The position numbers and the translations under genes were made by a program. Shown one piece after another: positions 52,041-62,627 of a DNA stretch of 64,000 nt (the first letter of the stretch is position 1; every line of letters starts with the position of its first letter). The notes beneath the pieces were generated by a model. It ran no database searches. It saw nothing but the letters and a program-made list of their open reading frames with translations, and had not been told where the DNA came from. The stretch spans positions 1-64,000 of the forward strand of contig NZ_LQPW01000016.1 of NCBI RefSeq assembly GCF_002116635.1, in the 5' to 3' direction. This DNA comes from Mycobacterium szulgai (GTDB lineage: Bacteria > Actinomycetota > Actinomycetes > Mycobacteriales > Mycobacteriaceae).

Positions 52041-52090
52041 GGGGCCAGCTTAAAACGTGGTCCCAGCGGTTGCGCAGCAGTTGGCCGTGG

Positions 52091-53935
<1,845 letters not shown>

Positions 53936-53973
53936 GCACTACCTCCTGGCGATATCTGCGGCGCAGATCGCCG

Positions 53974-54861
53974 TTAACTGCGCCCGCGCACATCAAGGAC
54001 GAAATCACGCAGCGCGGCGCCGATGACGTCAGCTGAGTCCTCCTGGATGAAATGGCGTCCGGCGACCTTGATTTCACGCTGGTTTGGCCAGCTGCGTGCG
54101 AAATCGAGTTCGCTGCCACCTTCCTGCAGGATAGTGCCCGGCTCGGCGACCACGAGCAGTTTCGGGATATTGCTGTGCGATAAGAACTCTGCGTATTCCT
54201 GCACAATTTCGTGGACGTCGGCGGGCTCACCCTCGATCGGGATTTCGCGGCCCCACAGCAGTGTGGGGACGCGGCTGTGCGGCGTGGGGTAGGGCTTGCG
54301 ATAGGCGGCCATCTCCTCGTCGGTGAGTTGGCGCAGCACGCCGCCGGGCACGATCTGCTCCACAAAGACGTTCTGCTCCAACGCCATCTGCTCGCCCTGC
54401 TCGGAACGCAGCGCCCGGAAGAAGGGCTGCAGGTCAGTGAAACCCGCCCAGGGCCGGGGCTGGACCAGCGCCTCCATGTACGCGATGCCGGCGATCTGCT
54501 CGGGATAGCGCAGCGTTCGGTAAAACCCCAGCGCCGAGCCCCAGTCGTGGATCACCAGGATCACTGGTTCGCCGATCCCGACGGCCTCGAACCACGCGTC
54601 GAGGTAGCGGGCGTGGTCGGCGAATCGGTAGGAGAAGGTCGGTGATTTGCCCGAGTCCCCGTGGCCGACCAGGTCGGGTGCCAAGCACCGACCCAGGTCG
54701 CTCACATGCGGGATCACGTTTCGCCACAGATACGACGAAGTCGGGTTGCCGTGCAGGAAGACGATGGGATCGCCCTGGCCGACGTCCACGTAGCTCATCG
54801 AGCTGTTGAGGACGTCGACCCGCTTCTTGGGTCCGGTGATGGCAGCCGTCATCGTCCACAT
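53974..54861 (-). CDS. Haloalkane dehalogenase (HLD-II-like)
   Basis: The 295-aa alpha/beta hydrolase shows the haloalkane dehalogenase pattern: [19 protein letters not shown] with Asn for halide binding, the nucleophile Asp in [21 protein letters not shown] with the halide-stabilising Trp next to it, [13 protein letters not shown] and the base His in [19 protein letters not shown]. It converts haloalkanes to alcohols; the natural substrate in mycobacteria is not known. Start at ATG 54861 or 54852. It is divergent from the YciI gene. I recall no such gene between PE_PGRS48 and mqo in M. tuberculosis. Confidence 0.9.
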   Translation of the reverse strand: MWTMTAAITGPKKRVDVLNSSMSYVDVGQGDPIVFLHGNPTSSYLWRNVIPHVSDLGRCLAPDLVGHGDSGKSPTFSYRFADHARYLDAWFEAVGIGEPVILVIHDWGSALGFYRTLRYPEQIAGIAYMEALVQPRPWAGFTDLQPFFRALRSEQGEQMALEQNVFVEQIVPGGVLRQLTDEEMAAYRKPYPTPHSRVPTLLWGREIPIEGEPADVHEIVQEYAEFLSHSNIPKLLVVAEPGTILQEGGSELDFARSWPNQREIKVAGRHFIQEDSADVIGAALRDFVLDVRGRS

Positions 54862-54968
54862 GCTTACAGAGCCGCAGTCAAAACAGAAGGTGTTGAAACT
54901 ATCGCTTCAGCTACCTAGCTTGACGGACAATTCCGGGGCGATAAACCGACAAAGTTAAGGAGCCAATC

Positions 54969-55355
54969 GTGCCCGACCGAATCGAATCAGGGAAAGTCAT
55001 TGAGGATTCGGGCGATCCGGTGGGGCTGAAACTGTATGTCGTCACCTCGGAGGCGCGCGAGCTGGACGCCGTGCTGCAACGCGTCCAGGATCACTTCGCT
55101 TATGTGCGGGAGCTGGAGGACCGCGGCGTGCTGTTCGCCGCCGGCCCGCTGTGGACCGACGACGGCGAATACTTCGAAGGTGACGGCCTACTGATCTACC
55201 GCGCCAATTCGCTGGCCGAGGCACGTTCGATCGCCGACGCAGATCCCATGCACGCCAGCGGCGCCAGGACCTACCGGATCAGGCCCTGGTTCATTCACGA
55301 CGGCAATATCGGGATGCGCGTGATCTTGTCCCAGTCGCGCCACGAGCTGTTGTAA
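54969..55355 (+). CDS. YciI-family protein
   Basis: The 128-aa protein is a ferredoxin-like YCII domain: [88 protein letters not shown], in which the His and Asp of the putative active site (HFAYV, DADPMH) are kept. Some YciI proteins act on chlorinated or aromatic compounds, which fits the neighbouring dehalogenase. The GTG at 54969 follows AAGGAG. It could form a divergent functional pair with the dehalogenase. Confidence 0.85.
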   Translation: MPDRIESGKVIEDSGDPVGLKLYVVTSEARELDAVLQRVQDHFAYVRELEDRGVLFAAGPLWTDDGEYFEGDGLLIYRANSLAEARSIADADPMHASGARTYRIRPWFIHDGNIGMRVILSQSRHELL

Positions 55356-55420
55356 ATCGCGCCGCAGCCGTCGGGATAACCTGGGAACCTGCATATCCAG
55401 GAGGAAGGACCGCAGGCCCG

Positions 55421-56902
55421 GTGTCCAAGCTAGCCAGAACAGACGTCGTACTGGTGGGTGCCGGAATCATGAGCGCGACGCTGGGTGCGTTGCTGCGCCG
55501 GCTGGAGCCGGACTGGTCTATCACCCTGGTCGAGCGGCTGGACGCCGTCGGCGCCGAAAGCAGCGGCCCCTGGAACAACGCCGGCACCGGCCACGCGGGG
55601 CTGTGCGAAATGAACTACACCCCGCAGCGGCCCGACGGCTCGATCGACATCACCAAAGCGGTATTGATCAACGAGCAATTCCAGGTCACCCGCCAATTCT
55701 GGGCGTATGCCGCCGAACACGGCATCCTCACCGACGTACGTGGCTTCCTGCATTCGTTGCCGCACGTGAGCTTTGTGCGGGGCCCCGGGCGCGTCGATTA
55801 TCTACGGCGACGCCGCGACGCACTGGCCGGCAATCCGCTGTTCGCTGGTACCGAATTGATCACCGATCCCGACGAATTCACCCGTCGGCTGCCGTTGATG
55901 GCCGCAAAACGTGACTTCTCCGAGCCGGTTGCGCTCAACTGGGCCCACAACGGTACCGACGTCGACTTCGGCGCATTGTCGCGACAGCTCATCGGCTTTG
56001 CCCTGCGCAACGGCACCCGCGCGCTGTTCGGTCACCAGGTCAGTAACGTGTCCCGGCAATCCGACGGCAGCTGGACGCTGAGCCTCGCCAACCGCCGCAC
56101 CGGCCAAATGCGCAAGCTGAACGCCAGATTCGTCTTCGTCGGCGCCGGCGGCGACGCGCTGCGGTTGCTGCAGAAGTCGGGCATCAAGGAGGTCAACGGG
56201 TTCGCCGGCTTCCCGATCGGCGGCCGGTTTCTGCGTGCCGGAAAGCCGGCGCTCACCGCCGCGCACCGCGCCAAAGTGTATGGCGTTCCGTCGCCGGGGG
56301 CTCCTCCGCTGGGTGCGTTGCACTTGGATCTGCGGTTCGTCAACGGCAGACCGTGGCTGGTGTTCGGGCCGTATGCGGGTTGGTCGCCGAAGTTCTTGAA
56401 ACATGGCCACTTCACCGATCTGCCCCGCTCCATCAAGCCGAACAACGTGATGTCCATGCTCGGGGTGGGCGCTACCCAGCTCCCATTGCTGAACTACCTG
56501 ATCGGTCAGTTGCGGCTGTCGCAACCCGACCGGATTGCGGTGCTGCGCGAATTCGCGCCCAGCGCAACCGATTCCGACTGGGAGCTGACAGTGGCCGGAC
56601 AACGCGTTCAGGTGATCCGGCGGGACCGGCGCAAAGGCGGGGTGCTTGAGTTCAGCACTGCCCTCGTCGGCGCTGCCGACGGCAGCATCGTCGGCCTGCT
56701 CGGCGGCTCGCCGGGCGCATCGACCGCCGTGCCGATCATGATGGACGTACTGCAGCGGTGCTTCGCCGACCGCTACCAGGCCTGGCTGCCCACCCTGAAG
56801 GAGATGGTGCCGTCGCTGGGCGCCAAGCTGTCCGAGGAGCCGGCGTTGTATGACGAAGTGCGGTCCTGGACCGACCAGACCCTGCAGTTGGCGGCCTTAT
56901 GA
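55421..56902 (+). CDS. mqo: Malate:quinone oxidoreductase
   Basis: Mqo oxidises malate to oxaloacetate and passes electrons to menaquinone at the membrane. The 493-aa FAD protein has [75 protein letters not shown] and [20 protein letters not shown]. The start is GTG at 55421 after GGAGGAAGG. It is at the place of Rv2852c. A MIRU-like spacer follows. Confidence 0.95.
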   Translation: MSKLARTDVVLVGAGIMSATLGALLRRLEPDWSITLVERLDAVGAESSGPWNNAGTGHAGLCEMNYTPQRPDGSIDITKAVLINEQFQVTRQFWAYAAEHGILTDVRGFLHSLPHVSFVRGPGRVDYLRRRRDALAGNPLFAGTELITDPDEFTRRLPLMAAKRDFSEPVALNWAHNGTDVDFGALSRQLIGFALRNGTRALFGHQVSNVSRQSDGSWTLSLANRRTGQMRKLNARFVFVGAGGDALRLLQKSGIKEVNGFAGFPIGGRFLRAGKPALTAAHRAKVYGVPSPGAPPLGALHLDLRFVNGRPWLVFGPYAGWSPKFLKHGHFTDLPRSIKPNNVMSMLGVGATQLPLLNYLIGQLRLSQPDRIAVLREFAPSATDSDWELTVAGQRVQVIRRDRRKGGVLEFSTALVGAADGSIVGLLGGSPGASTAVPIMMDVLQRCFADRYQAWLPTLKEMVPSLGAKLSEEPALYDEVRSWTDQTLQLAAL

Positions 56903-56951
56903 CTCGCGCCGGCGACGATGCAAAGCGGAGCGATGAGGAGGAGCGGCGCCA
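56903..56951 (+). repeat. MIRU-like interspersed repeat between mqo and the GNAT gene
   Basis: GGCGACGATGCAAAGCGGAG followed by CGATGAGGAGGAGCGGCGCC differs by few bases from the pyrH-frr spacer. It begins at the mqo stop and its GAGGAG acts as ribosome site for the TTG of the next gene. Confidence 0.75.
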
Positions 56952-57422
56952 TTGACTGAAGCCTTGCGCCGCGTCTGGGCCAAAGACCTTGATGCACAGG
57001 TACTTTATGAGCTACTCAAATTGCGGGTGGAGGTGTTCGTGGTCGAGCAGGCCTGCCCGTATCCCGAGCTGGACGGCCGTGACCTACTCGCCGAGACGCG
57101 GCACTTCTGGCTGGAAACGCCGGAGGGTGAAGTGATCTGCACGCTGCGGCTGATGGAAGAACACGCCGGCGGCGAGAAGGTGTTTCGGCTCGGGCGGCTG
57201 TGCACCAAACGCAGCGCGCGCAGTCAGGGCCACGCCACCCGGTTGTTGCGCGCCGCGCTGGCCGAAGTGGGGGACTACCCGTGCCGAATCGACGCCCAGA
57301 CCTACCTCGCGGACATGTACTCCCAGCACGGCTTCGTGCGTGATGGCGATGATTTCCTCGACGACGGCATTCCGCATGTCCCGATGCTGCGGCCCGGTTC
57401 CGGTCAGGCGGCCCAGCGTTGA
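56952..57422 (+). CDS. GNAT acetyltransferase, ElaA-like (Rv2851c orthologue)
   Basis: The 156-aa protein has the ElaA pattern: [70 protein letters not shown] (acetyl-CoA loop) and [32 protein letters not shown]. The TTG at 56952 follows GAGGAGCGGCGCCA from the repeat. Its stop overlaps the start of the chelatase-like gene (TTGA), so translation is coupled. The substrate is not known. Confidence 0.9.
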   Translation: MTEALRRVWAKDLDAQVLYELLKLRVEVFVVEQACPYPELDGRDLLAETRHFWLETPEGEVICTLRLMEEHAGGEKVFRLGRLCTKRSARSQGHATRLLRAALAEVGDYPCRIDAQTYLADMYSQHGFVRDGDDFLDDGIPHVPMLRPGSGQAAQR

Positions 57423-59260
57423 GGCAGTATCCGTTCAGCGCGATCGTCGGTCACGATCAGCTTCGGCTGGCGTTGCTGTTGTGTGCCGTTCGGCCGGAGA
57501 TCGGGGGCGCGCTGATCCGCGGCGAGAAGGGCACCGCGAAATCCACCGCAGTGCGCGGGCTGGCCGCGCTGCTGTCGGCGGCGACCGAAGCTACCGGCGC
57601 CGGGCTGGTCGAAATGCCTTTGGGGGCAACCGAAGACCGGGTGGTGGGTTCGCTCGATCTGCAGCGTGTGCTGCGTGACGGCGAGCACGCCTTTTCACCG
57701 GGACTACTGGCCCGGGCTCATGGCGGCGTGCTCTACGTCGACGAGGTGAACCTGCTGCACGACCATCTGGTCGATATCCTGCTCGACGCCGCCGCGATGG
57801 GGCGGGTACACATCGAACGCGACGGTATATCCCATTCGCACGAGTCGCGATTCGTGCTCATCGGCACGATGAATCCCGAAGAGGGCGAACTACGTCCCCA
57901 ACTGCTGGACCGCTTCGGGTTGACCGTCGACGTGCACGCATCGCGTGACGTCGACGTACGGGTGCAGGTCATCCGCCAGCGGATGGCCTACGAGGCGGAC
58001 CCGGACGGGTTCGCGCAGCGCTACGCCGATGCGGACGCCGAACTGGCCCGGCGGATCGCCGCGGCGCGGGCCATCGTCGACGATGTGGTGCTGCCCGACA
58101 ACGAGTTACGCCGCATCGCCGCGTTGTGCGCGGCGTTCGACGTCGACGGTATGCGCGCCGATCTCGTGCTGGCTAGGACCGCCGTCGCGCATGCGGCCTG
58201 GCGCGGTGCGCACACCGTCGCCGAAGAGGACATCCGGGTGGCCGCGGAATTGGCGTTGCCGCACCGGCGCCGCCGCGACCCCTTCGACGATCACGGCATC
58301 GACCGCGAACAGCTGGATGAGGCGCTGCGCCAGGCCGGTGCGGAATCGCAGCGCGACCCGCAGCCCGAACCGGATCCGCCCGGCGGAGGTGGGCAGTCCG
58401 CGGATCAGCCTGAGCCGCAAATGAATTCGACGCCAGCCCAGCCTCCCAAGCCCAGTGCGCCGCCGTCCAAGGTGTTTCGCACCCGCGCCTTGACCGTGCC
58501 CGGCGTCGGCGAAGGCGCACCGGGACGACGCTCGCGGGCGCGCAACGCCTCGGGCAGCGTGGTGGCTGCCGCGGACGGCAACGACATCGACTCAGGTGCG
58601 CACGGCCTGCATCTGTTCGCCACCCTGCTGTCGGCCGCAGAGCATGCCGCCGGAGCCGGGCCGTTGCGGCTGCGGCCGGACGACATCCGCCGGGCCATCC
58701 GCGAGGGGCGGGAAGGAAACCTGGTGATCTTCCTCGTCGACGCCTCGGGGTCGATGGCCGCCCGTGATCGCATGGCCGCCGTCAGCGGTGCCACCATGTC
58801 CCTGTTGCGCGACGCCTACCAGCGGCGCGACAAGGTTGCGGTAATCACCTTCCGCCAGCACGAGGCTAGGTTGCTGCTGCCGCCGACGTCGTCGGCGCAC
58901 ATCGCCGGACGGCGGCTGGCCCGGTTCGACACCGGCGGCAAGACGCCGCTGGCCGAAGGGCTGTTGGCCGCGCGCGAGCTGGTGATGCGGGAAAAGGTGC
59001 GCGACCGGGCGCGCCGGCCCCTGGTCGTGGTACTCACCGACGGACGGGCCACCGCGGGCCCGGACCCATTGAGCCGCAGCAGGGTTGCGGCGGCCCGGTT
59101 GGCCGCAGAAGGTGCGGCGGCGGTCGTGGTGGACTGCGAGACGTCGTATGTGCGGCTGGGTCTGGCCGGGCAGCTGGCACGTCAGCTGGGTGCACCGGCC
59201 GTGCGACTGGAGCAGTTGCATGCCGACCATCTGACCCTGGCCGTGCGCAGCGCCGCCTGA
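57419..59260 (+). CDS. Magnesium-chelatase-like AAA+/VWA protein (Rv2850c orthologue)
   Basis: The 613-aa protein resembles fused ChlI/ChlD: AAA+ domain (1-330) with [18 protein letters not shown] (Walker A), [21 protein letters not shown] (Walker B) and [22 protein letters not shown], then a Pro-rich acidic linker (335-400) and a VWA domain (430-610) with the [20 protein letters not shown] and VLTDGRAT. Directly upstream of cobO and cobB, it may be the chelatase or chaperone part of cobalt insertion, as proposed for such proteins; this is not shown. The start is TTG at 57419. Confidence 0.92.
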   Translation: MRQYPFSAIVGHDQLRLALLLCAVRPEIGGALIRGEKGTAKSTAVRGLAALLSAATEATGAGLVEMPLGATEDRVVGSLDLQRVLRDGEHAFSPGLLARAHGGVLYVDEVNLLHDHLVDILLDAAAMGRVHIERDGISHSHESRFVLIGTMNPEEGELRPQLLDRFGLTVDVHASRDVDVRVQVIRQRMAYEADPDGFAQRYADADAELARRIAAARAIVDDVVLPDNELRRIAALCAAFDVDGMRADLVLARTAVAHAAWRGAHTVAEEDIRVAAELALPHRRRRDPFDDHGIDREQLDEALRQAGAESQRDPQPEPDPPGGGGQSADQPEPQMNSTPAQPPKPSAPPSKVFRTRALTVPGVGEGAPGRRSRARNASGSVVAAADGNDIDSGAHGLHLFATLLSAAEHAAGAGPLRLRPDDIRRAIREGREGNLVIFLVDASGSMAARDRMAAVSGATMSLLRDAYQRRDKVAVITFRQHEARLLLPPTSSAHIAGRRLARFDTGGKTPLAEGLLAARELVMREKVRDRARRPLVVVLTDGRATAGPDPLSRSRVAAARLAAEGAAAVVVDCETSYVRLGLAGQLARQLGAPAVRLEQLHADHLTLAVRSAA

Positions 59261-59273
59261 AAGCTAACCACTT

Positions 59274-59897
59274 ATGCCACAAGGTAATCCGCTTGAAGTT
59301 CCCGACGACGGCCTGACCACCCGGGCGCGGCGCAACACCCCGGTGCTGGCCGTGCATACCGGTGCGGGTAAGGGAAAGTCGACCGCGGCTTTCGGAATGG
59401 CGTTGCGGGCCTGGAACATTGGACTTGACGTCGCAGTGTTTCAGTTCGTCAAGAGCGCGAAGTGGAAGGTGGGCGAGGAGGCGGTATTTCGTCAGCTCGG
59501 CCAGTTGCACGACGAGCGCGGAGTCGGTGGCGCGGTGGAGTGGCACAAAATGGGCGCCGGGTGGTCTTGGAGCCGCAAGTCGCGTAAGGCCGGTAGCGAC
59601 ATCGATCACGCGGCCGCGGCGGCCGACGGCTGGGCCGAGATCAAACGGCGGATGGCGGCACAACGCCACGACTTCTACGTACTCGACGAATTCACCTACC
59701 CGTTGAAGTGGGGCTGGCTCGACGTCGCCGACGTGGTCGACACCCTGCTGTCGCGGCCGGGTTATCAGCATGTCGTGATCACCGGGCGCGACGCGCCGCC
59801 CGCGCTGGTCGAGGCCGCGGACCTGGTGACCGACATGACCAAGGTCAAGCACCCGATGGACGCCGGTCGCAAAGGCCAGAAGGGCATCGAGTGGTGA
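59274..59897 (+). CDS. cobO: Cob(I)alamin adenosyltransferase
   Basis: CobO adenosylates the cobalt of corrinoids with ATP. The 207-aa protein has the P-loop VLAVHTGAGKGKSTAAFGMAL, VAVFQFVKSAKWKVGE, DFYVLDEFTYPLKWGW and the C-terminal KHPMDAGRKGQKGIEW, which are all family blocks. The ATG at 59274 is 13 bases after the chelatase-like gene. Confidence 0.96.
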   Translation: MPQGNPLEVPDDGLTTRARRNTPVLAVHTGAGKGKSTAAFGMALRAWNIGLDVAVFQFVKSAKWKVGEEAVFRQLGQLHDERGVGGAVEWHKMGAGWSWSRKSRKAGSDIDHAAAAADGWAEIKRRMAAQRHDFYVLDEFTYPLKWGWLDVADVVDTLLSRPGYQHVVITGRDAPPALVEAADLVTDMTKVKHPMDAGRKGQKGIEW

Positions 59898-59991
59898 CCG
59901 CCCCTCCTGTTCGCCGCGAGCGTGCAGGTCGGCCCGCCGACACGGCGCGCAAGGTGGCCTTTTGCGCACCCTCGCGACACCGAGCCGCACC

Positions 59992-61368
59992 GTGACCGCG
60001 ACACCGGCGGTGGTCGTCGCAGCCCCGGCGTCCGGTACCGGAAAGACCACGGTGGCAACAGGTTTGATCGGCGCCCTGCGCCAGGCCGGCCATACCGTCG
60101 CGCCGTTCAAGGTCGGCCCGGACTTCATCGACCCCGGTTACCACACACTCGCCGCGGGACGGGCCGGGCGCAATCTGGACCCGGTATTGGTGGGGGAGCG
60201 GCTCATCGGCCCGCTATATGCCCACGGCACCAGCGGCGCGGACGTCGCCGTGATCGAAGGCGTGATGGGTCTGTTCGACGGCCGCATCGGCCCGGACACC
60301 ACCCGGCCCGCGGTGGGGTCCACCGCGCACGTCGCCGGTTTGCTCGGTGCCCCGGTGATCCTGGTGATCGATGCCCGTGGCCAGAGCCACAGTCTGGCCG
60401 CGCTGCTGCACGGGTTTTCCACGTTCGACGCCGCCACCCGGATTTCCGGGGTGATCCTCAACCGGGTCGGGTCGGCCAGGCACGAGCAGGTGTTGCGACA
60501 GGCATGCGAGCAGGCCGGCGTACCGGTGCTGGGCGCCATTCCGCGCCATGCCGAATTGGAGCTGCCGACAAGATATCTGGGCCTGGTCACCGCCGTCGAG
60601 TACGGCCGGCGGGCGCGGGAGGCGGTGGAGGCGATGACGGCCCTGCTCGCCAGCCACGTCGATGTCGGCGCGGTGCTGTCGGTGGCCGGTTGTGCGGTAG
60701 CCGATGCCCCGTGGGACCCACTGACCGCGGTAGGGGAGCCATCGACGCGGCGGCCGACCGTCGCACTGGCCGGGGGCAAGGCATTCACTTTCGGCTACGC
60801 CGAGCATGCCGAGCTGCTGGGCGCCGCCGGAGCCCAGGTCGTCGAGTTCGACCCGCTCAGCGAAACGTTGCCGCACGGTACCGACGCGGTGGTGCTGCCC
60901 GGCGGGTTTCCCGAGCAGTTCGCCGCGGAGCTGTCCGGCAACGACGTGGTGCGCGCTCAGATCCGCGAGTTGGCCACCGCCGGTGCGCCCGTACACGCGG
61001 AATGCGCCGGACTGATCTATCTGGTCTCCGAACTCGACGGCTACCCGATGTGCGGCGTGCTGGCCGGATCGGCGAAGTTCACCTCGCAGCTCAAACTGGC
61101 GTACCGCGACGCGGTTGCCGTCGCCGAGTCGTCGCTGTACGCGGTCGGCCAGCGTGTCGTCGGGCACGAATTCCACCGCACCGCAGTCACCTTCACCGCT
61201 GCTTACCAGCCGGCGTGGGCATACCGCGGACACGGTGCCGAAACCGTGCGGGACGGCGTCGTGCGCGCCGGCGTGCACGCTGCCTATCTGCACACGCATC
61301 CGGCCGCGACGCCCGGCGCGGTGGCGCGCTTTGTCGCACACGCCGCCGGAGAGGCAACCTCGTCCTGA
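59992..61368 (+). CDS. cobB: Cobyrinic acid a,c-diamide synthase
   Basis: CobB amidates the a and c carboxyls of cobyrinic acid with glutamine and ATP. The 458-aa protein has VVVAAPASGTGKTTVATGLIGAL (P-loop), FKVGPDFIDPGYH, VIEGVMGLFDG and the glutaminase domain with VVLPGGFPEQFAAEL, the catalytic Cys in HAECAGLIYLVSEL and VGHEFHRTAVTF. The GTG at 59992 gives the M. tuberculosis length; TTG 59962 is possible. It lies 94 bases after cobO. Confidence 0.95.
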   Translation: MTATPAVVVAAPASGTGKTTVATGLIGALRQAGHTVAPFKVGPDFIDPGYHTLAAGRAGRNLDPVLVGERLIGPLYAHGTSGADVAVIEGVMGLFDGRIGPDTTRPAVGSTAHVAGLLGAPVILVIDARGQSHSLAALLHGFSTFDAATRISGVILNRVGSARHEQVLRQACEQAGVPVLGAIPRHAELELPTRYLGLVTAVEYGRRAREAVEAMTALLASHVDVGAVLSVAGCAVADAPWDPLTAVGEPSTRRPTVALAGGKAFTFGYAEHAELLGAAGAQVVEFDPLSETLPHGTDAVVLPGGFPEQFAAELSGNDVVRAQIRELATAGAPVHAECAGLIYLVSELDGYPMCGVLAGSAKFTSQLKLAYRDAVAVAESSLYAVGQRVVGHEFHRTAVTFTAAYQPAWAYRGHGAETVRDGVVRAGVHAAYLHTHPAATPGAVARFVAHAAGEATSS

Positions 61369-61388
61369 GGTAGCTCTAAACTTGCCCG

Positions 61389-62594
61389 GTGACCGAGAAC
61401 CCCTATCTGGTCGGTTTGCGGCTGACCGGCAAAAAGGTCGTCGTGGTAGGTGGAGGATCGGTTGCCCAGCGCCGGTTGCCCCTCCTCGTCGCCAGCGGTG
61501 CCGACGTGCACGTCATCTCCCGCACCGCGACACCCGCCGTCGAGGCGATGGAGCGCATCACCGTGTCGGTGCGCGAATACAACGACGGTGACCTTGACGG
61601 AGCCTGGTACGCAATCGCCGCCACCAACGATCCGAAGGTGAACGCCGACGTCGTCGCCGAAGCCGAGCGCCGCCGCATCTTCTGCGTGCGCGCCGACATC
61701 GCCGTCGAGGGAACCGCGGTCACTCCTGCGACCTTCAGCTATGCCGGCCTGTCGGTCGGCGTGCTGGCCGGCGGTGCGCATCGCCGTTCAGCGGCCATTC
61801 GCTCGGCCATCCGCGAGGCATTACAACAAGGCCTTATTACCGCGGAGAGCTCCGAGACCTCCGACGTCGTCCGCGGCGGGGTAGCGCTGGTCGGCGGCGG
61901 TCCCGGCGATCCGGAGCTGATTACCGTCCGCGGCCGCCGGCTGCTCTCCCATGCCGACGTCGTGGTGGCCGACCGGCTCGCGCCCCCTGAGTTGCTCGCA
62001 GAGCTGCCGCCACACGTCGAGGTCATCGATGCCGCCAAGATCCCCTACGGCCGGGCCATGGCTCAGGACGCGATCAACACGGTCATGATCGAACGGGCCA
62101 AGGCCGGCAAGTTCGTGGTCCGGCTCAAAGGGGGAGACCCCTTCGTGTTCGCACGGGGTTATGAGGAGGTGCTGGCATGCGTCGATGCCGGGATTCCGGT
62201 GACCGTGGTGCCGGGTGTGACAAGTGCCATAGCTGTGCCCGCTTTAGCTGGTGTTCCGGTTACTCATCGGGCGACAAATCATGAATTTGTGGTGGTCAGC
62301 GGCCATCTCGCGCCCGACCATCCCGAATCGTTAGTGAATTGGAATGCTTTGGCAGCAATGTCCGGCACGATTGTTTTGCTGATGGCGGTCGAACGCATCG
62401 AACTTTTCGCCGAAGCTTTGCTGAAAGGCGGCCGACCTGCGGATACGCCGGTAATTGTGGTTCAACACGGAACGACGGCCGACCAGCAGACGTTGCGGGC
62501 GACTCTTGCCGACACGCCGGAAAGGGTCCGCGCAGAGGGGATTCGACCTCCCGCGATCATCGTCATCGGGCCCGTGGCGGCGTTCGGGGTTTAA
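61389..62594 (+). CDS. cysG: Siroheme synthase (uroporphyrinogen-III methyltransferase with precorrin-2 dehydrogenase domain)
   Basis: The 401-aa protein has an N-terminal NAD-dependent domain (1-150: LTGKKVVVVGGGSVAQRRLPLLVASGADV) that oxidises and may load iron, and a C-terminal SAM methyltransferase (about 160-400: VALVGGGPGDPELITVRGRRLL, VVVADRLAPPELL, VRLKGGDPFVFARGYEE, VVPGVTSAIAVPALAGVPVTHR). It makes precorrin-2, shared by siroheme and cobalamin, which explains its place after cobO and cobB. The start is GTG at 61389. A stretch near 62220-62360 is less GC-rich than the rest, which fits local codon drift rather than transfer. Confidence 0.94.
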   Translation: MTENPYLVGLRLTGKKVVVVGGGSVAQRRLPLLVASGADVHVISRTATPAVEAMERITVSVREYNDGDLDGAWYAIAATNDPKVNADVVAEAERRRIFCVRADIAVEGTAVTPATFSYAGLSVGVLAGGAHRRSAAIRSAIREALQQGLITAESSETSDVVRGGVALVGGGPGDPELITVRGRRLLSHADVVVADRLAPPELLAELPPHVEVIDAAKIPYGRAMAQDAINTVMIERAKAGKFVVRLKGGDPFVFARGYEEVLACVDAGIPVTVVPGVTSAIAVPALAGVPVTHRATNHEFVVVSGHLAPDHPESLVNWNALAAMSGTIVLLMAVERIELFAEALLKGGRPADTPVIVVQHGTTADQQTLRATLADTPERVRAEGIRPPAIIVIGPVAAFGV

Positions 62595-62627
62595 ACGATT
62601 CTTAAGATTACTGTAAGGTAACCCGTT

